From contig JADDPV010000147.1 of NCBI GenBank assembly GCA_016781705.1, positions 1-38,217 of the forward strand: a stretch of DNA of 38,217 nt, written 5' to 3'. This document shows, piece by piece, positions 17,294-26,385 of this stretch (its first letter is position 1; each line of letters starts with the position of its first letter). The DNA comes from Rubrobacter sp. (lineage in GTDB: Bacteria > Actinomycetota > Rubrobacteria > Rubrobacterales > Rubrobacteraceae). The notes under the pieces were generated by a model that was not told the origin of the DNA, made no database searches, and saw only the letters and a program-made list of their open reading frames with translations. The translations under genes and the position numbers were made by a program.

Positions 17294-18052
17294 TTGATCG
17301 ACTACCACCTGCACGTCATAGCCCACGGTGACCGGCCGATGACAATCGAGAACATCCTCACTTACTGCGAGGTCGCCAAAAAGCGTGGCATCCGCCAGAT
17401 GGGCATCACCGAGCACGACCGCTACCTCGACGACATAGACTTCGCCGCCTTCCAGGAAGCCCGCGAAGAGTCTGAAGACGTCGGGCTGAGGTTGGGCATA
17501 GAGATAGACTTCGTGCCCGGCGCCGAGGAGCGGATGGAGCGCGATTCCACTGCGCTCCCCTACGATTACGTGATCGGGAGCGTCCACCGCGTTCAGGGCG
17601 AGGAGGTGGACCACCCCGAAGACCGCGACATCTACGAGAAGATGGACGCCTACGACCTCTACGCGGCGTACTACGCCAACGTGCGCGAGGCCGCGCTCTG
17701 TGGGCGCTTCGACGTCTTGGGGCACCCGGACCTCATAAAAATATTTCGCACCTTCCCCGACCGCGACATAACCCCCATGCTCGAAGAGACCGCCGACGCC
17801 GTCGCCGAGTCTGGCATCGTCGTGGACGTGAACGCTGCGGGGTTGCGGAAGCCGGTGGGCGAGGTCTACCCCTCGAAGAAGCTCCTGGAAATGTTCCACA
17901 AGAGGGACGTTCCCATCATCCTCTCTTCGGACGCTCACGCCCCGGATCAGGTCGGGCTAGGCTACGAGACGAGCGTGAAGCTCGTTCGCGAGGTGGGCTA
18001 CACGCAGGTCGTCACTTTCAAGGACCGCGAGCGGGGCACGCTGGCGCTGTGA
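17294..18052 (+). CDS. PHP-domain histidinol-phosphatase-like protein
   Basis: MIDYHLHVIAHGDRPMTIENILTYCEVAKKRGIRQMGITEHDRYL...FDVLGHPDLIKIF...VPIILSSDAHAPDQVGLGYE; PHP metal motifs. TTG start. Confidence 0.85.
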   Translation: MIDYHLHVIAHGDRPMTIENILTYCEVAKKRGIRQMGITEHDRYLDDIDFAAFQEAREESEDVGLRLGIEIDFVPGAEERMERDSTALPYDYVIGSVHRVQGEEVDHPEDRDIYEKMDAYDLYAAYYANVREAALCGRFDVLGHPDLIKIFRTFPDRDITPMLEETADAVAESGIVVDVNAAGLRKPVGEVYPSKKLLEMFHKRDVPIILSSDAHAPDQVGLGYETSVKLVREVGYTQVVTFKDRERGTLAL

Positions 18053-18759
18053 CCGAAGAGCTGTTCCTGCGCGACGCCTACCTCGAAGAGTTCGAGGCGA
18101 AGGTGCTGAGCCTCTCCGGCCGCGAGGTCGTCCTGGACCGCACGGCCTTCTACCCGGGCGGCGGGGGCCAGCCGGCGGACAGGGGCACTCTGGGCGTCGG
18201 CCCGATCGAGGCGAACGTCGTGGACACGCGACGCGACGGGGGACGGATCGTTCACGTCCTCGAAAGGGCGATACCGGAGACCGTGCGGGAGCTGAAGGGC
18301 GTCCTCGGCTGGGAGCGGCGTTACGCGCATATGCGCTACCACACCGCGCTGCACGTGCTCTCCGGCGTGATCTGGCAAAACTTCGGCGCGAAGGTCACCG
18401 GCGGCCAGATGCGCGCCGACCGCGCCCGCATGGACTTCTCGTTCCCCAAGGAGTGGACCGCTGGGGTGGTCAGGGAGATAGAGCGCCTCGCGAACGAGGC
18501 GCTCGCCGAGGGGCGCCCTGTTAGAGTCTACGAGCTACCGCGCGAAAAGGCGCTGGAGAACCCGGACCTCATCAGGACTCAGGTCAACCTCGTGCCGGAG
18601 CGGGTGAGGGTGGTGCGGGTCGTCGAGGTGGAGGGCATAGACGCCCAGGCGGACGGCGGGACGCACGTGGCGAACACGAGGGAGGTCGGGGAGATCGAGC
18701 TGACCGCCCACAAGAGCAAGGGGCGCCAGAACAAGCGCGTGGAGTTCGTGCTGCGATGA
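18049..18759 (+). CDS. Alanyl-tRNA editing protein (AlaX-like)
   Basis: RTAFYPGGGGQPADRGTLG, MRYHTALHVLSGV (HxxxH) and QADGGTHVANTREVGEI. Confidence 0.9.
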   Translation: MTEELFLRDAYLEEFEAKVLSLSGREVVLDRTAFYPGGGGQPADRGTLGVGPIEANVVDTRRDGGRIVHVLERAIPETVRELKGVLGWERRYAHMRYHTALHVLSGVIWQNFGAKVTGGQMRADRARMDFSFPKEWTAGVVREIERLANEALAEGRPVRVYELPREKALENPDLIRTQVNLVPERVRVVRVVEVEGIDAQADGGTHVANTREVGEIELTAHKSKGRQNKRVEFVLR

Positions 18760-19319
18760 CGAGGATAGCCGCGGTTCTCGCCGTTTCCTTGCTTCTCATT
18801 GCCGGCTGCGGCGGCGAGGAGGCCGCGCCTGGAGCCACCCAAGACGCCGGGGCGCCCACGCAAACCACCGCGGCTCCGGCCGAAGAGACGGGTGCCGCCA
18901 CGGAGGGTGCCGGTGGGGAGGCCTCATCGCCGTCGGAGCTCCCTACGGAAGCCGTCGTCATGAGGACCTCCGGCGGGGAGGAGGTCGAGGTTCGGGTCGA
19001 GATCGCCGACGACGACGCCGAGCGCCAGAGGGGGCTCATGGAGCGTACCGAGCTCGCCGAAAGCGCCGGCATGCTCTTCATCTTCGGGCGGGAGCGGCCG
19101 CTCTCGTTCTGGATGAAGGACACTCTCATACCGCTCTCCATCGCCTACGTTGACGAGGACGGCTACATCGTGGACATCCAGGACATGCAACCTCTGGACA
19201 CGACCGGGCACCTGTCCGCCGAGCCCGCGAAGTACGCCCTGGAGGTCAACCAGGGCTTCTTCGAGGAGCGTGGTATAGAGGTGGGGGACAGGGTGGAGGT
19301 GCCGGAGGGGCTCCGCTAG
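18756..19319 (+). CDS. DUF192-domain lipoprotein
   Basis: Lipobox LLLIAGCGG; DUF192 core RQRGLMERTELAESAGMLFIFGRERPLSFWMKDTLIPLSIAYVDEDGYIVDIQDMQPLD. Confidence 0.88.
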   Translation: MTRIAAVLAVSLLLIAGCGGEEAAPGATQDAGAPTQTTAAPAEETGAATEGAGGEASSPSELPTEAVVMRTSGGEEVEVRVEIADDDAERQRGLMERTELAESAGMLFIFGRERPLSFWMKDTLIPLSIAYVDEDGYIVDIQDMQPLDTTGHLSAEPAKYALEVNQGFFEERGIEVGDRVEVPEGLR

Positions 19320-19784
19320 GGCGCGGACGGCCCGCCGGACGCCGAACCTCCCCGCAAGGCGCACGACCATGAAGGGGGCCGAGGCGACGACGGAGGCGGC
19401 GTAGAGCTCCATCGCCCCCACGTGCGCGGTTCGAGTGGTCGCCGCGGTCCACGAGGTGGACCACGACCGGGAAGCCTGATCAGGCTTCTCCGGCCGGCGC
19501 GAGCGGGAGCAGGTAGAAGGCGACGTTGAAGGTCGTGACGCCGAGCTTTCGGACGTAACCTCCAGAGCTTCGGCTACGGTCTGGCGCAGGGCCTCGCTCT
19601 CGATGCCCGGCCCGATCACGACGAGATCCTTCTCCTTGACCGGGGTGAGGCTGGCGAAGGCCCGGACGCTACTCTGGGCAGGGATGCCGAGATCCACTGG
19701 GTCCTTGAAGCGGATATCGCGCGCCAGATCAGGCGGACGTCCTCGCGCTCTATGCTCGTGGGCAACCCCCTCGCCTTCACCTTT

Positions 19785-20069
19785 CTATGGTCGGTCGTCG
19801 GCGACGACGTCGGCCAGCAGCCCGGCGAGCGGGAACTTTTCCCAGTCCGCGGGCGGGATGTGCTCGTATGAGACCTCCAGCCGGATGTCATCGTCGGGGG
19901 GTGGGTGGTCGAGGAACTTGTACGAAGGATCGCCGGGCTCCATGTGCCATCCGCGCGGGAAGTCGAAGCGAACCGCGCTCCGCCCGAGGACGCAGATCTG
20001 GTGCCCCGGCCTCGCACTCCACCCGTGGTCCGCCTTCAGCCTGAAGGTTTGTTTCTCCCAACGATCCAT
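19785..20069 (-). pseudogene. Hypothetical protein, frameshifted at the 3' end
   Basis: MDRWEKQTFRLKADHGWSARPGHQICVLGRSAVRFDFPRGWHMEPGDPSYKFLDHPPPDDDIRLEVSYEHIPPADWEKFPLAGLLADVVADD. Coding-like sequence continues in another frame (HRKVKARGLPTSIEREDVRLIWR). Confidence 0.5.
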
Positions 20070-20117
20070 GAGCCTCCCAACATCCTGACGGCCCCGCCCC
20101 CAACCGAAACCCCCGGC

Positions 20118-21054
20118 TACCTCCCGACGGTATTCTCTCCTTCGAGGTGGGTGTAGAGCGCCTCACGGTCTATCTCGGCCGGTAGCGGCCCGACGTTGGT
20201 CAGCTTTAGCTCCACGACCTTGCGGGTGAAGAGGGCGGCGGCTCTCCGTCGAGCGTGGCGACGAGGAATCCGGCCCAGAAGGAGTCGCTCGCGCCGGCGG
20301 CGTCCACCGCTTCCACGGGCCGCGCGGGGACGTGAGCGGTTACCTTGCCGCTCTCGGAGACGAGGGCGTCCTCCCCTCCCATCATGAGGACGACGGTTTC
20401 GGGGCCGAGGTCGTGGAACATCTCGACGTACTACTCGGGCCCGTGACCCGAGCCGAAGAGGCGCCGGGCGTCGTCGGCGGAGGGCTTGGTGGTGTCCACG
20501 TGGCGGTACGCTTCGGCGATAACTTTTCTGGCCTCCTTGTGGTCCGGCCAGACGCGCCGGCTATAGTTCGGCGTGAGCGAGACGAGCTTGCTCCTTCGCG
20601 GGCCATCGCGAAGGCCCGGAACACGGCGGAGCGGCACGGCTCGCGCGAGAGAGGGCGAAGGTCGAGGCGCGCACCACTTTCGCCCGCTCGACGACCTCCT
20701 CCGGCCTCAAGAGGTAGTCGCCGCTGCGGGCGATCTCGAAATCGGGTCTGCCGCTGGTAGAGGGGACGAAGGCGACGGTGGTCCATCACCAGGTACTCTA
20801 TGGAGACCCCGTGGCGCTGCAGCTCGCTCTTGATGAACTGCGCGAAGGCCCCGATGCCGGTCTTGGAGACCGCTGCCGATTCGCCGCCCAGCTTGGCGAA
20901 GTTGACAGCTATGTTGGCCGGCGAACCCCCGAGGTAGCGTCTGAAGGTCGTGGCGTTCCTGAGTCAGTCCGTCTGCTCCACGGAGATGAAGTTCACCAGC
21001 GTCTCGCCTATGGCGAGGAGGTCCAGGGGTGTCCCGGCTGAGCCTTCTATCCGT
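20118..21054 (-). pseudogene. PfkB-family carbohydrate kinase with in-frame stops and frameshifts
   Basis: LDLLAIGETLVNFISVEQTD(TGA 20964-20966)LRNATTFRRYLGGSPANIAVNFAKLGGESAAVSKTGIGAFAQFIKSELQRHGV; VAFVPSTSGRPDFEIARSGDYLLRPEEVVERAKVVRASTFALSR; KLVSLTPNYSRRVWPDHKEARKVIAEAYRHVDTTKPS...GPE(TAG 20431-20433)YVEMFHDLGPETVVLMMGGEDALVS...VDAAGASDSFWAGFLVATLDGE; KVVELKLTNVGPLPAEIDREALYTHLE. Confidence 0.88.
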
Positions 21055-21322
21055 ACACTCTACACGACCGGCCTCGCGCCTACCTCTCGAGCCCGGCACG
21101 ATTTTCTAAGATAGGCGATCGTCGGACGCCCAGACCCCTGGACGTCTCCCCAGAAGCACGCCTCTTCGTTCGGGCTCCCGCTCTTCGGTTGGGGCGTGGT
21201 TCTTATACCGGCCGTGCTATCGGGTAGAGTCGTTCTTATCGCCGCCGCCCGATGACACCGAGTGGTAACTGGCCGGCGGCGCGGGATCGCGCGGGGCGGC
21301 AGTACGCTCGGAAGGAGAGACG

Positions 21323-21997
21323 GTGAGGCGCGGGCTCATGTTGCTGGTGATCGGGGCGGTGCAGATCGGGCTCTTCGCGGGGCTCGCCGCCGCCGGGGTG
21401 ATGGACTTTACCGACGAGTTCGACTCCTTCGACGCCGCCCGGTGGTCGAAGGGGAATCACAACCTTGGGCGAAGCTACCTGGACCCGAACAACGTGAGCG
21501 TCTCGGGCGGGAGATTGCAGATAAAGCTGCCCAAGCGCACACTCAACGGCGGCGAGATCCGGTCCACCGCCCTGTACGGCTACGGCACCTACGTCGCCCG
21601 GATACGGGTCCCGCACGCGCCCTCGTCCGTCACCGGCTTCTTCCTGTACTACCCGCCGGACTACGCGAGCGAGATAGACGTAGAGATCTACAACGACTCC
21701 TCGCGCCGCCTCGTGATGCACAGCACCTACTCCGGCGGACGCCAGACCCACACGGAGACCGTGGGTCTGCCCTTCGACCCGACGGCTGGCTTCCACGAGT
21801 ACCGCTTCGACTACGCCCCCGGCTCTGTGCGCTTCTACGCCGACGGCCGGCTCATGCGCACCTGGACCGACGGCATCCCCACCGCCTCGATGAACCTCTT
21901 CGTCAACGCCTGGTACCCGGCCTGGCTAGAGGGTCGCTCGTCGCCCCGCTTCGACCGCTACGTGCTGGTGGACAGGATCCAGCACACCAGCCCGTAG
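21323..21997 (+). CDS. Secreted glycoside hydrolase family 16-like protein
   Basis: N-terminal signal sequence; MDFTDEFDSFDAARWSKGNHNLGRSYLDPNNVSVSGGRLQIKLP; catalytic-type motif SEIDVEIYN; beta-jellyroll C-terminus FHEYRFDYAPGSVRFYADGRLMRTW. Confidence 0.88.
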   Translation: MRRGLMLLVIGAVQIGLFAGLAAAGVMDFTDEFDSFDAARWSKGNHNLGRSYLDPNNVSVSGGRLQIKLPKRTLNGGEIRSTALYGYGTYVARIRVPHAPSSVTGFFLYYPPDYASEIDVEIYNDSSRRLVMHSTYSGGRQTHTETVGLPFDPTAGFHEYRFDYAPGSVRFYADGRLMRTWTDGIPTASMNLFVNAWYPAWLEGRSSPRFDRYVLVDRIQHTSP

Positions 21998-22009
21998 ACC
22001 CCGTAACCG

Positions 22010-22498
22010 CTACCCGGAGATCCCCTTCTCCCGCAGCGCCCCCCGCAGCGCGCCCAAGAGGCGCAACAGCTCGCCCTGCTCCTCCTCGGAGAGCACGTCG
22101 AAGACCTCCGCGACCGCCGCCGGGTGCTCCTCGTACCGCTCGTCGCACGCCCGCGCCCCCCGATCGGTCATCTCGATCACGGTGGCCCGCCGGTCGGTGG
22201 GGTGGGGGCTGCGCCGCACCAACCCCTCTTTCTCCAGGGCGTCCACCAGCGCCGTGACGTTGCGCGGCGTCACCCCCAACTCGCCGCTAAGGTCGCTCAT
22301 GATTTTCGGCCCCCCACACCTCAACGCCGAGAGCAGCCGCATCCGGGCATAACTCAACCCGCCCTCAGGCAACCGCGATTTGATCCAGCGCATGTACGCC
22401 GGCCCGAACGCCGCAAATTCCCGGACTAGCCGCAGCCGAAGGTCCTCGCCGGAATCTCCCCCGGCCGTCCCAGCAACCCCTGTGAGCTCCCTCTCCAA
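22010..22498 (-). CDS. MarR-family transcriptional regulator
   Basis: LSYARMRLLSALRCGGPKIMSDLSGELGVTPRNVTALVDALEKEGLVRRSPHPTDRRATVIEMTDRGARACDERYE. Confidence 0.92.
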   Translation of the reverse strand: MERELTGVAGTAGGDSGEDLRLRLVREFAAFGPAYMRWIKSRLPEGGLSYARMRLLSALRCGGPKIMSDLSGELGVTPRNVTALVDALEKEGLVRRSPHPTDRRATVIEMTDRGARACDERYEEHPAAVAEVFDVLSEEEQGELLRLLGALRGALREKGISG

Positions 22499-22524
22499 CT
22501 CGACAGCTATCCTACCAGAAGCCG

Positions 22525-22576
22525 TTGTGATTATATATTGTACTTATTCACTTTATACTATATCATAGCATCACAA
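22525..22576. promoter_or_regulatory. AT-rich intergenic segment bounded by TTGTGAT/ATCACAA inverted repeat; likely promoter/operator
   Basis: TTGTGATTATATATTGTACTTATTCACTTTATACTATATCATAGCATCACAA lies between divergent marR and a membrane-protein gene and is far more AT-rich than its surroundings. Confidence 0.6.
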
Positions 22577-22682
22577 AGGGATATATCGGAAGGAGGACGG
22601 CAGGTTCGAAGGTTGGGAGGTTAGGACTGCGTTGGGCGGTAGGGTTTGGCGCCTGGGAAGGAGGCCGATCGTGGAAGCAGGG

Positions 22683-23111
22683 ATGGTCGGTGGTGTGTCG
22701 TCGGGGCGGGCGGCGTACCGGAGGCTGCTGTGGGTCGCGCCGCTCGCGGGCACGGGCGCGGCGGTCGCGAATGCGCAGATCTATCTGGTCGTTTCGGCGT
22801 TCGGGGCCATGCCTCTGGATGTCGTAGTGTCGGGGGGTGGGCCGGTCGCTCTCGGGCCGGTGGTCTTCGTTTCCTTTCTCCCCGCGCTCGTGGGGGCGCT
22901 CCTGTTCGCGTTGATGGGGCGTTTCACGCGGCGTCCGGTGAGGAATTTCCGCGTGGCGGCTGCGGTGGCGCTAGTGCTCTCGTTTGTCACGCCGTTCGCG
23001 CTGCCCGGCGCGCCGGTGGCTATGATCCTGGCGCTGCTGTCGATGCACGTGGTTGCGGCGGTCGTCATAACCGGCGTCCTCACGACGCTGGCGACGAGGG
23101 CGCAGGCTTGA
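22683..23111 (+). CDS. Four-TM membrane protein, DUF6069-like
   Basis: YRRLLWVAPLAGTGAAVANAQIYLVVSAFGAMP...VFVSFLPALVGALLFALMGRFTRRPVRNFRVAAAVALVLSFVTPFALPGAPVAMILALLSMHVVAAVVITGVLTTLA. Confidence 0.65.
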   Translation: MVGGVSSGRAAYRRLLWVAPLAGTGAAVANAQIYLVVSAFGAMPLDVVVSGGGPVALGPVVFVSFLPALVGALLFALMGRFTRRPVRNFRVAAAVALVLSFVTPFALPGAPVAMILALLSMHVVAAVVITGVLTTLATRAQA

Positions 23112-23619
23112 GCGCGACGGGGGACGCGGGGCGGTACGCAGCGTCCGCCGGCCGCTCCCGGCTTGCCGGGGCGGTCTTCCGGCTGATGGCCTGGACGCAC
23201 GTGCTTCCTCTGCAGTCTGACCGGCGGCGCTGTGGGCGGGAGGATAGGCGGCGTCCCGGTGGTGCTCCTCACGACGACCGGCCGCAAGACCGGCAAACGG
23301 AGGATCACGCCGCTCGTGTACCTCGCGGACGGGGAGGACCTGGTGGTCGTCGGCTCCGCGGGCGGCTTCAAGGACCCCTTCTATATAGGTGTCGAGCCTG
23401 CGCGCGAACCCGGAGGCCGAGGCGCAAGTCGGCGCCAAAAAGACGCGGGTTCGCGCCGCGGCCGCCAGGGGCGGGGAGTGTGATCTGCTGTGGCCCCGGC
23501 TCTCCGGGATGTTCCCGCGCTTCGAAGAGATGCAGCGAAGAGCGCCGCGCGAGCTGCCGGTGATCGTGCTGCGTCCCGTGGAGGGCGGCGTCGGGACGCG
23601 TGGTGGTCCCGGTTACTGA
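23108..23619 (+). pseudogene. Ddn-type nitroreductase/quinone reductase family protein with two frameshifts
   Basis: LAGAVFRLMAWTHVL / VGGRIGGVPVVLLTTTGRKTGKRRITPLVYLADGEDLVVVGSAGGFKDPF / LRANPEAEAQVGAKKTRVRAAAARGGECDLLWPRLSGMFPRFEEMQRRAPRELPVIVLRPV, in three different frames. Confidence 0.85.
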
Positions 23620-23696
23620 CCGGGAGCGGCGGTCGGGACGATACTCTTTCGCGGTGTAGACTCGACAAAGGAAGACTCGTAGCGAGAAGGAGAAGC

Positions 23697-24569
23697 GTGG
23701 TAGAGAAGAACGGCGGCGTAGACGGGAAGGTCGCCCTGATCACGGGCGGGACCGGCGGCATCGGCAAGGCCGCGGCGATGGCGCTCGCCGCGATGGGCGC
23801 CGAGGTGGTAGTGACCGGGCGCGACAAAGAGCGGGGCGAGAGGGCACTCGAGGAGATCCGGGACAAGTCCGGCAACCAGAAGGTCTCGCTCCTGCTCGCC
23901 GACCTCGCCGTGCAGGCCGAGGTGCGGCGTCTGGCGCAGGAGTTCCGGGATCGTCACGACCGGCTCGACGTCCTCGTCAACAACGCCGGGCTCATCCTCT
24001 CGGAGCGCACCGAGACACCGGACGGCATCGAGAAGACGCTCGCGATCAACCACCTCGCCCCATTCCTCCTCACCAACCTCCTGCTCGACCTGCTGAAAGC
24101 GAGCGCACCCAGCCGGGTCGTCACCGTCTCCTCGGGGGCGGAGCGCACGGGCCGGATGGACTTCGACGACCTGCAGAGCAGGAAGCGTTACGGTGGGTTC
24201 CGGGTCTACGGGACGACCAAGCTCGCCAACATCATGTTCACCTTCGAGCTGGCAAGGCGCCTGCAAGGCACGGGGGTGACGGCGACCTGCCTGCACCCCG
24301 GCGCGGTCAACACCAGCTTCGGCGCGAACAACCGCGGTCTCTCGATGCTCGTGTTCCGACTCTTCAAGCCATTCATGAAGACGCCCGAGGGAGGCGCGGA
24401 CACGCTCGTGTACCTCGCCGCCTCGCCCGAGGTCGAGGGGATGACCGGCAAGTACCTCGCCGACCGCAAGGTCATAACAGCGTCCCAGACCGCCTACGAC
24501 GAAGCGGCCCGCGAGAGGCTGTGGGAGGAGAGCGAGAAGCTCACCGGCCTGAAGCGGGTCGTGGCTTAG
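23697..24569 (+). CDS. SDR-family oxidoreductase (retinol dehydrogenase-like)
   Basis: GKVALITGGTGGIGKAAAMALAAMGAEVVVTGRD, LDVLVNNAGLI, VVTVSSGAERTGRMDFDDLQSRKRYGGFRVYGTTKLANIMFTFELARRL (YxxxK). Confidence 0.93.
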   Translation: MVEKNGGVDGKVALITGGTGGIGKAAAMALAAMGAEVVVTGRDKERGERALEEIRDKSGNQKVSLLLADLAVQAEVRRLAQEFRDRHDRLDVLVNNAGLILSERTETPDGIEKTLAINHLAPFLLTNLLLDLLKASAPSRVVTVSSGAERTGRMDFDDLQSRKRYGGFRVYGTTKLANIMFTFELARRLQGTGVTATCLHPGAVNTSFGANNRGLSMLVFRLFKPFMKTPEGGADTLVYLAASPEVEGMTGKYLADRKVITASQTAYDEAARERLWEESEKLTGLKRVVA

Positions 24570-25606
24570 TGGCGGCCCAGGGAGCCGCCGGCATCGAGGT
24601 CGAGGGCCTCGTCCGCGAGTTTAGGAAAGGGCCGCGGGCTGTGGACGGCATCTACCTGACCGTGGAGCCGGGCGAGGTCTACGGCTTCCTCGGCCCCAAC
24701 GGCGCGGGCAAATCCACCACCGTCCTCATGCTCACCACGCTCCTGCCGCCCACCGGCGGCATAGCGCGCGTCGCCGGCTACGACATCGTGCGCGAGGGAC
24801 AGCAGGTGCGCGCCGCCATCGGCGCGGCGCTTCAGGAGGCCGCCCTCGACCCGTTCCTCACCGGCCGCGAGCACCTGAACCTGCAGGCCGCGCTGCACGG
24901 CCTCCCGCGCAAGGAGCGCAAGCGGCGCGGTGAGGAGTTGCTGCAGCGCGTCGGGCTCGAGGAGGCCGCCGATAGGCGGGTGCGCGGCTACTCCGGCGGG
25001 ATGAAGCGCAGGCTCGACCTCGCGCTAGCGCTCGTGCACGCGCCCAGCATACTCTTCCTCGACGAACCCACCACCGGCCTCGACCCGCAGAGCCGCTCGG
25101 CGCTGTGGTCGGAGGTCAGCCGGCTCGCGCGCGAGGAGGGCATGACCGTCTTCCTCACGACGCAGTACCTTGAGGAAGCCGACGTCTTGGCGGACAGGGT
25201 CGGGATCATCGACCGCGGCAAGATCGTCGCCGAGGACACCCCCGAGGCCCTGAAGGCCGAGATCGGACGCCCCAGCGTCGAAGCCACCCTGGCCGAGCCG
25301 AAGGAACGCGAGAGGGTCGCGAAGGTCCTCACTCGCTTTGGCGGCGAGATCGCCGCGCAGCCGGGCGCCGTGGCCGTCCGCCTCGACCATGGGGCGGGAG
25401 ACCTCGCCGACGTCGTGCGCGCGCTCGACCGGGAGGACCTGCGCGTCTCCAACCTCCGCCTCGACGAGCCGAGCCTCGACGACGTCTTCCTCGCCAAGAC
25501 CGGCCGGTCGCTGGAAGGCGCGGGCGACGCCCAGAGCGGCGCGGAGGAGACGGAAGGCGAAGCGGGCAGCGAGCCCGGGGGCGAGCCTGGGGAGGCGCGG
25601 GCGTAG
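24569..25606 (+). CDS. ABC transporter ATP-binding protein, DrrA-like
   Basis: IEVEGLVREFRKGPRAVDGIYLTVEPGEVYGFLGPNGAGKSTTVLMLTTLLPPTGGIARVAGYDIV...YSGGMKRRLDLALALVHAPSILFLDEPTTGLDPQSR. GTG start overlaps the SDR stop. Confidence 0.94.
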   Translation: MAAQGAAGIEVEGLVREFRKGPRAVDGIYLTVEPGEVYGFLGPNGAGKSTTVLMLTTLLPPTGGIARVAGYDIVREGQQVRAAIGAALQEAALDPFLTGREHLNLQAALHGLPRKERKRRGEELLQRVGLEEAADRRVRGYSGGMKRRLDLALALVHAPSILFLDEPTTGLDPQSRSALWSEVSRLAREEGMTVFLTTQYLEEADVLADRVGIIDRGKIVAEDTPEALKAEIGRPSVEATLAEPKERERVAKVLTRFGGEIAAQPGAVAVRLDHGAGDLADVVRALDREDLRVSNLRLDEPSLDDVFLAKTGRSLEGAGDAQSGAEETEGEAGSEPGGEPGEARA

Positions 25607-26385
25607 TGGGGGCGACGTTTTCGGTGCAGATGCTCAACCTCGCGCGGCGCTCAGTCGTGAGAACCTTGAGGCAGCCGGCGGTGGTGGTCTCGTCGCTCCT
25701 CTTCCCCTTGATGTTCTGGGGCATCAACTCCAGCGGGTTGGACGCGGCGTCGCGCATCCCCGGCTTCCCCGCGGACTCGTACCTGGACTTCTCGTTCGCC
25801 TTCCCGCTGGTGCAGGCCGCGCTCTTCGGCGCGGTCACCGCCGGCGCCGACCTCGCCCGCGACATCGAGACCGGCTTCCTCGATAGGCTCTCCCTCACGC
25901 CGATGCGCCCGGCCGCCCTACTCTCGGGGATGCTGATGGGCGTCGTGGCCCTGGGGCTGATTCAGGGCGTCGTGTTCCTGGCCGTCGGGCTCGCGTTCGG
26001 GGTACACATAAAAGCCGGGTTCGGGGGGATGCTCCTGATCGTGCTGTTCATGATGCTCGTTGCCCTGGGCTTCGGGAGCATGGGGGCGATACTGGCTCTG
26101 CGAACGGGCTCGGGCGAGGCCGTGGAGAGCGCCTTCCCGCTGTTCTTCGTCGCGATATTCCTGTCCAGCATCAACTTGCCGCGCGACCTGATCGAGGCGG
26201 ACTGGTTCCGCCTGATCGCGACCCTCAACCCGGTCTCCTACCTGGTCGAGGGGATGCGTTCCCTGATCATATCGGGCTGGGACCCGCGCCCCCTCGCTCT
26301 GGGCTTCGGCTGCGCCCTCGGCCTCATCGCCCTCACCGTCGCGGGCGCCGCCGCGGCCCTCAGAACCAGGATGGCGCGCTCGTGA
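25606..26385 (+). CDS. ABC-2 type permease (DrrB-like)
   Basis: NLARRSVVRTLRQPAVVVSSLLFPLMFWGINSSGLDAAS...DIETGFLDRLSLTPMRPAALLSGMLMG...LNPVSYLVEGMRSLIISGWD. Confidence 0.92.
   Translation: MGATFSVQMLNLARRSVVRTLRQPAVVVSSLLFPLMFWGINSSGLDAASRIPGFPADSYLDFSFAFPLVQAALFGAVTAGADLARDIETGFLDRLSLTPMRPAALLSGMLMGVVALGLIQGVVFLAVGLAFGVHIKAGFGGMLLIVLFMMLVALGFGSMGAILALRTGSGEAVESAFPLFFVAIFLSSINLPRDLIEADWFRLIATLNPVSYLVEGMRSLIISGWDPRPLALGFGCALGLIALTVAGAAAALRTRMARS

Noticed and set aside
18049-18759. AlaX C-to-D change at a zinc ligand as a novel feature
   Set aside because: ADGGTH-type variants are, to my knowledge, also found among other AlaX proteins; not distinctive without an alignment.
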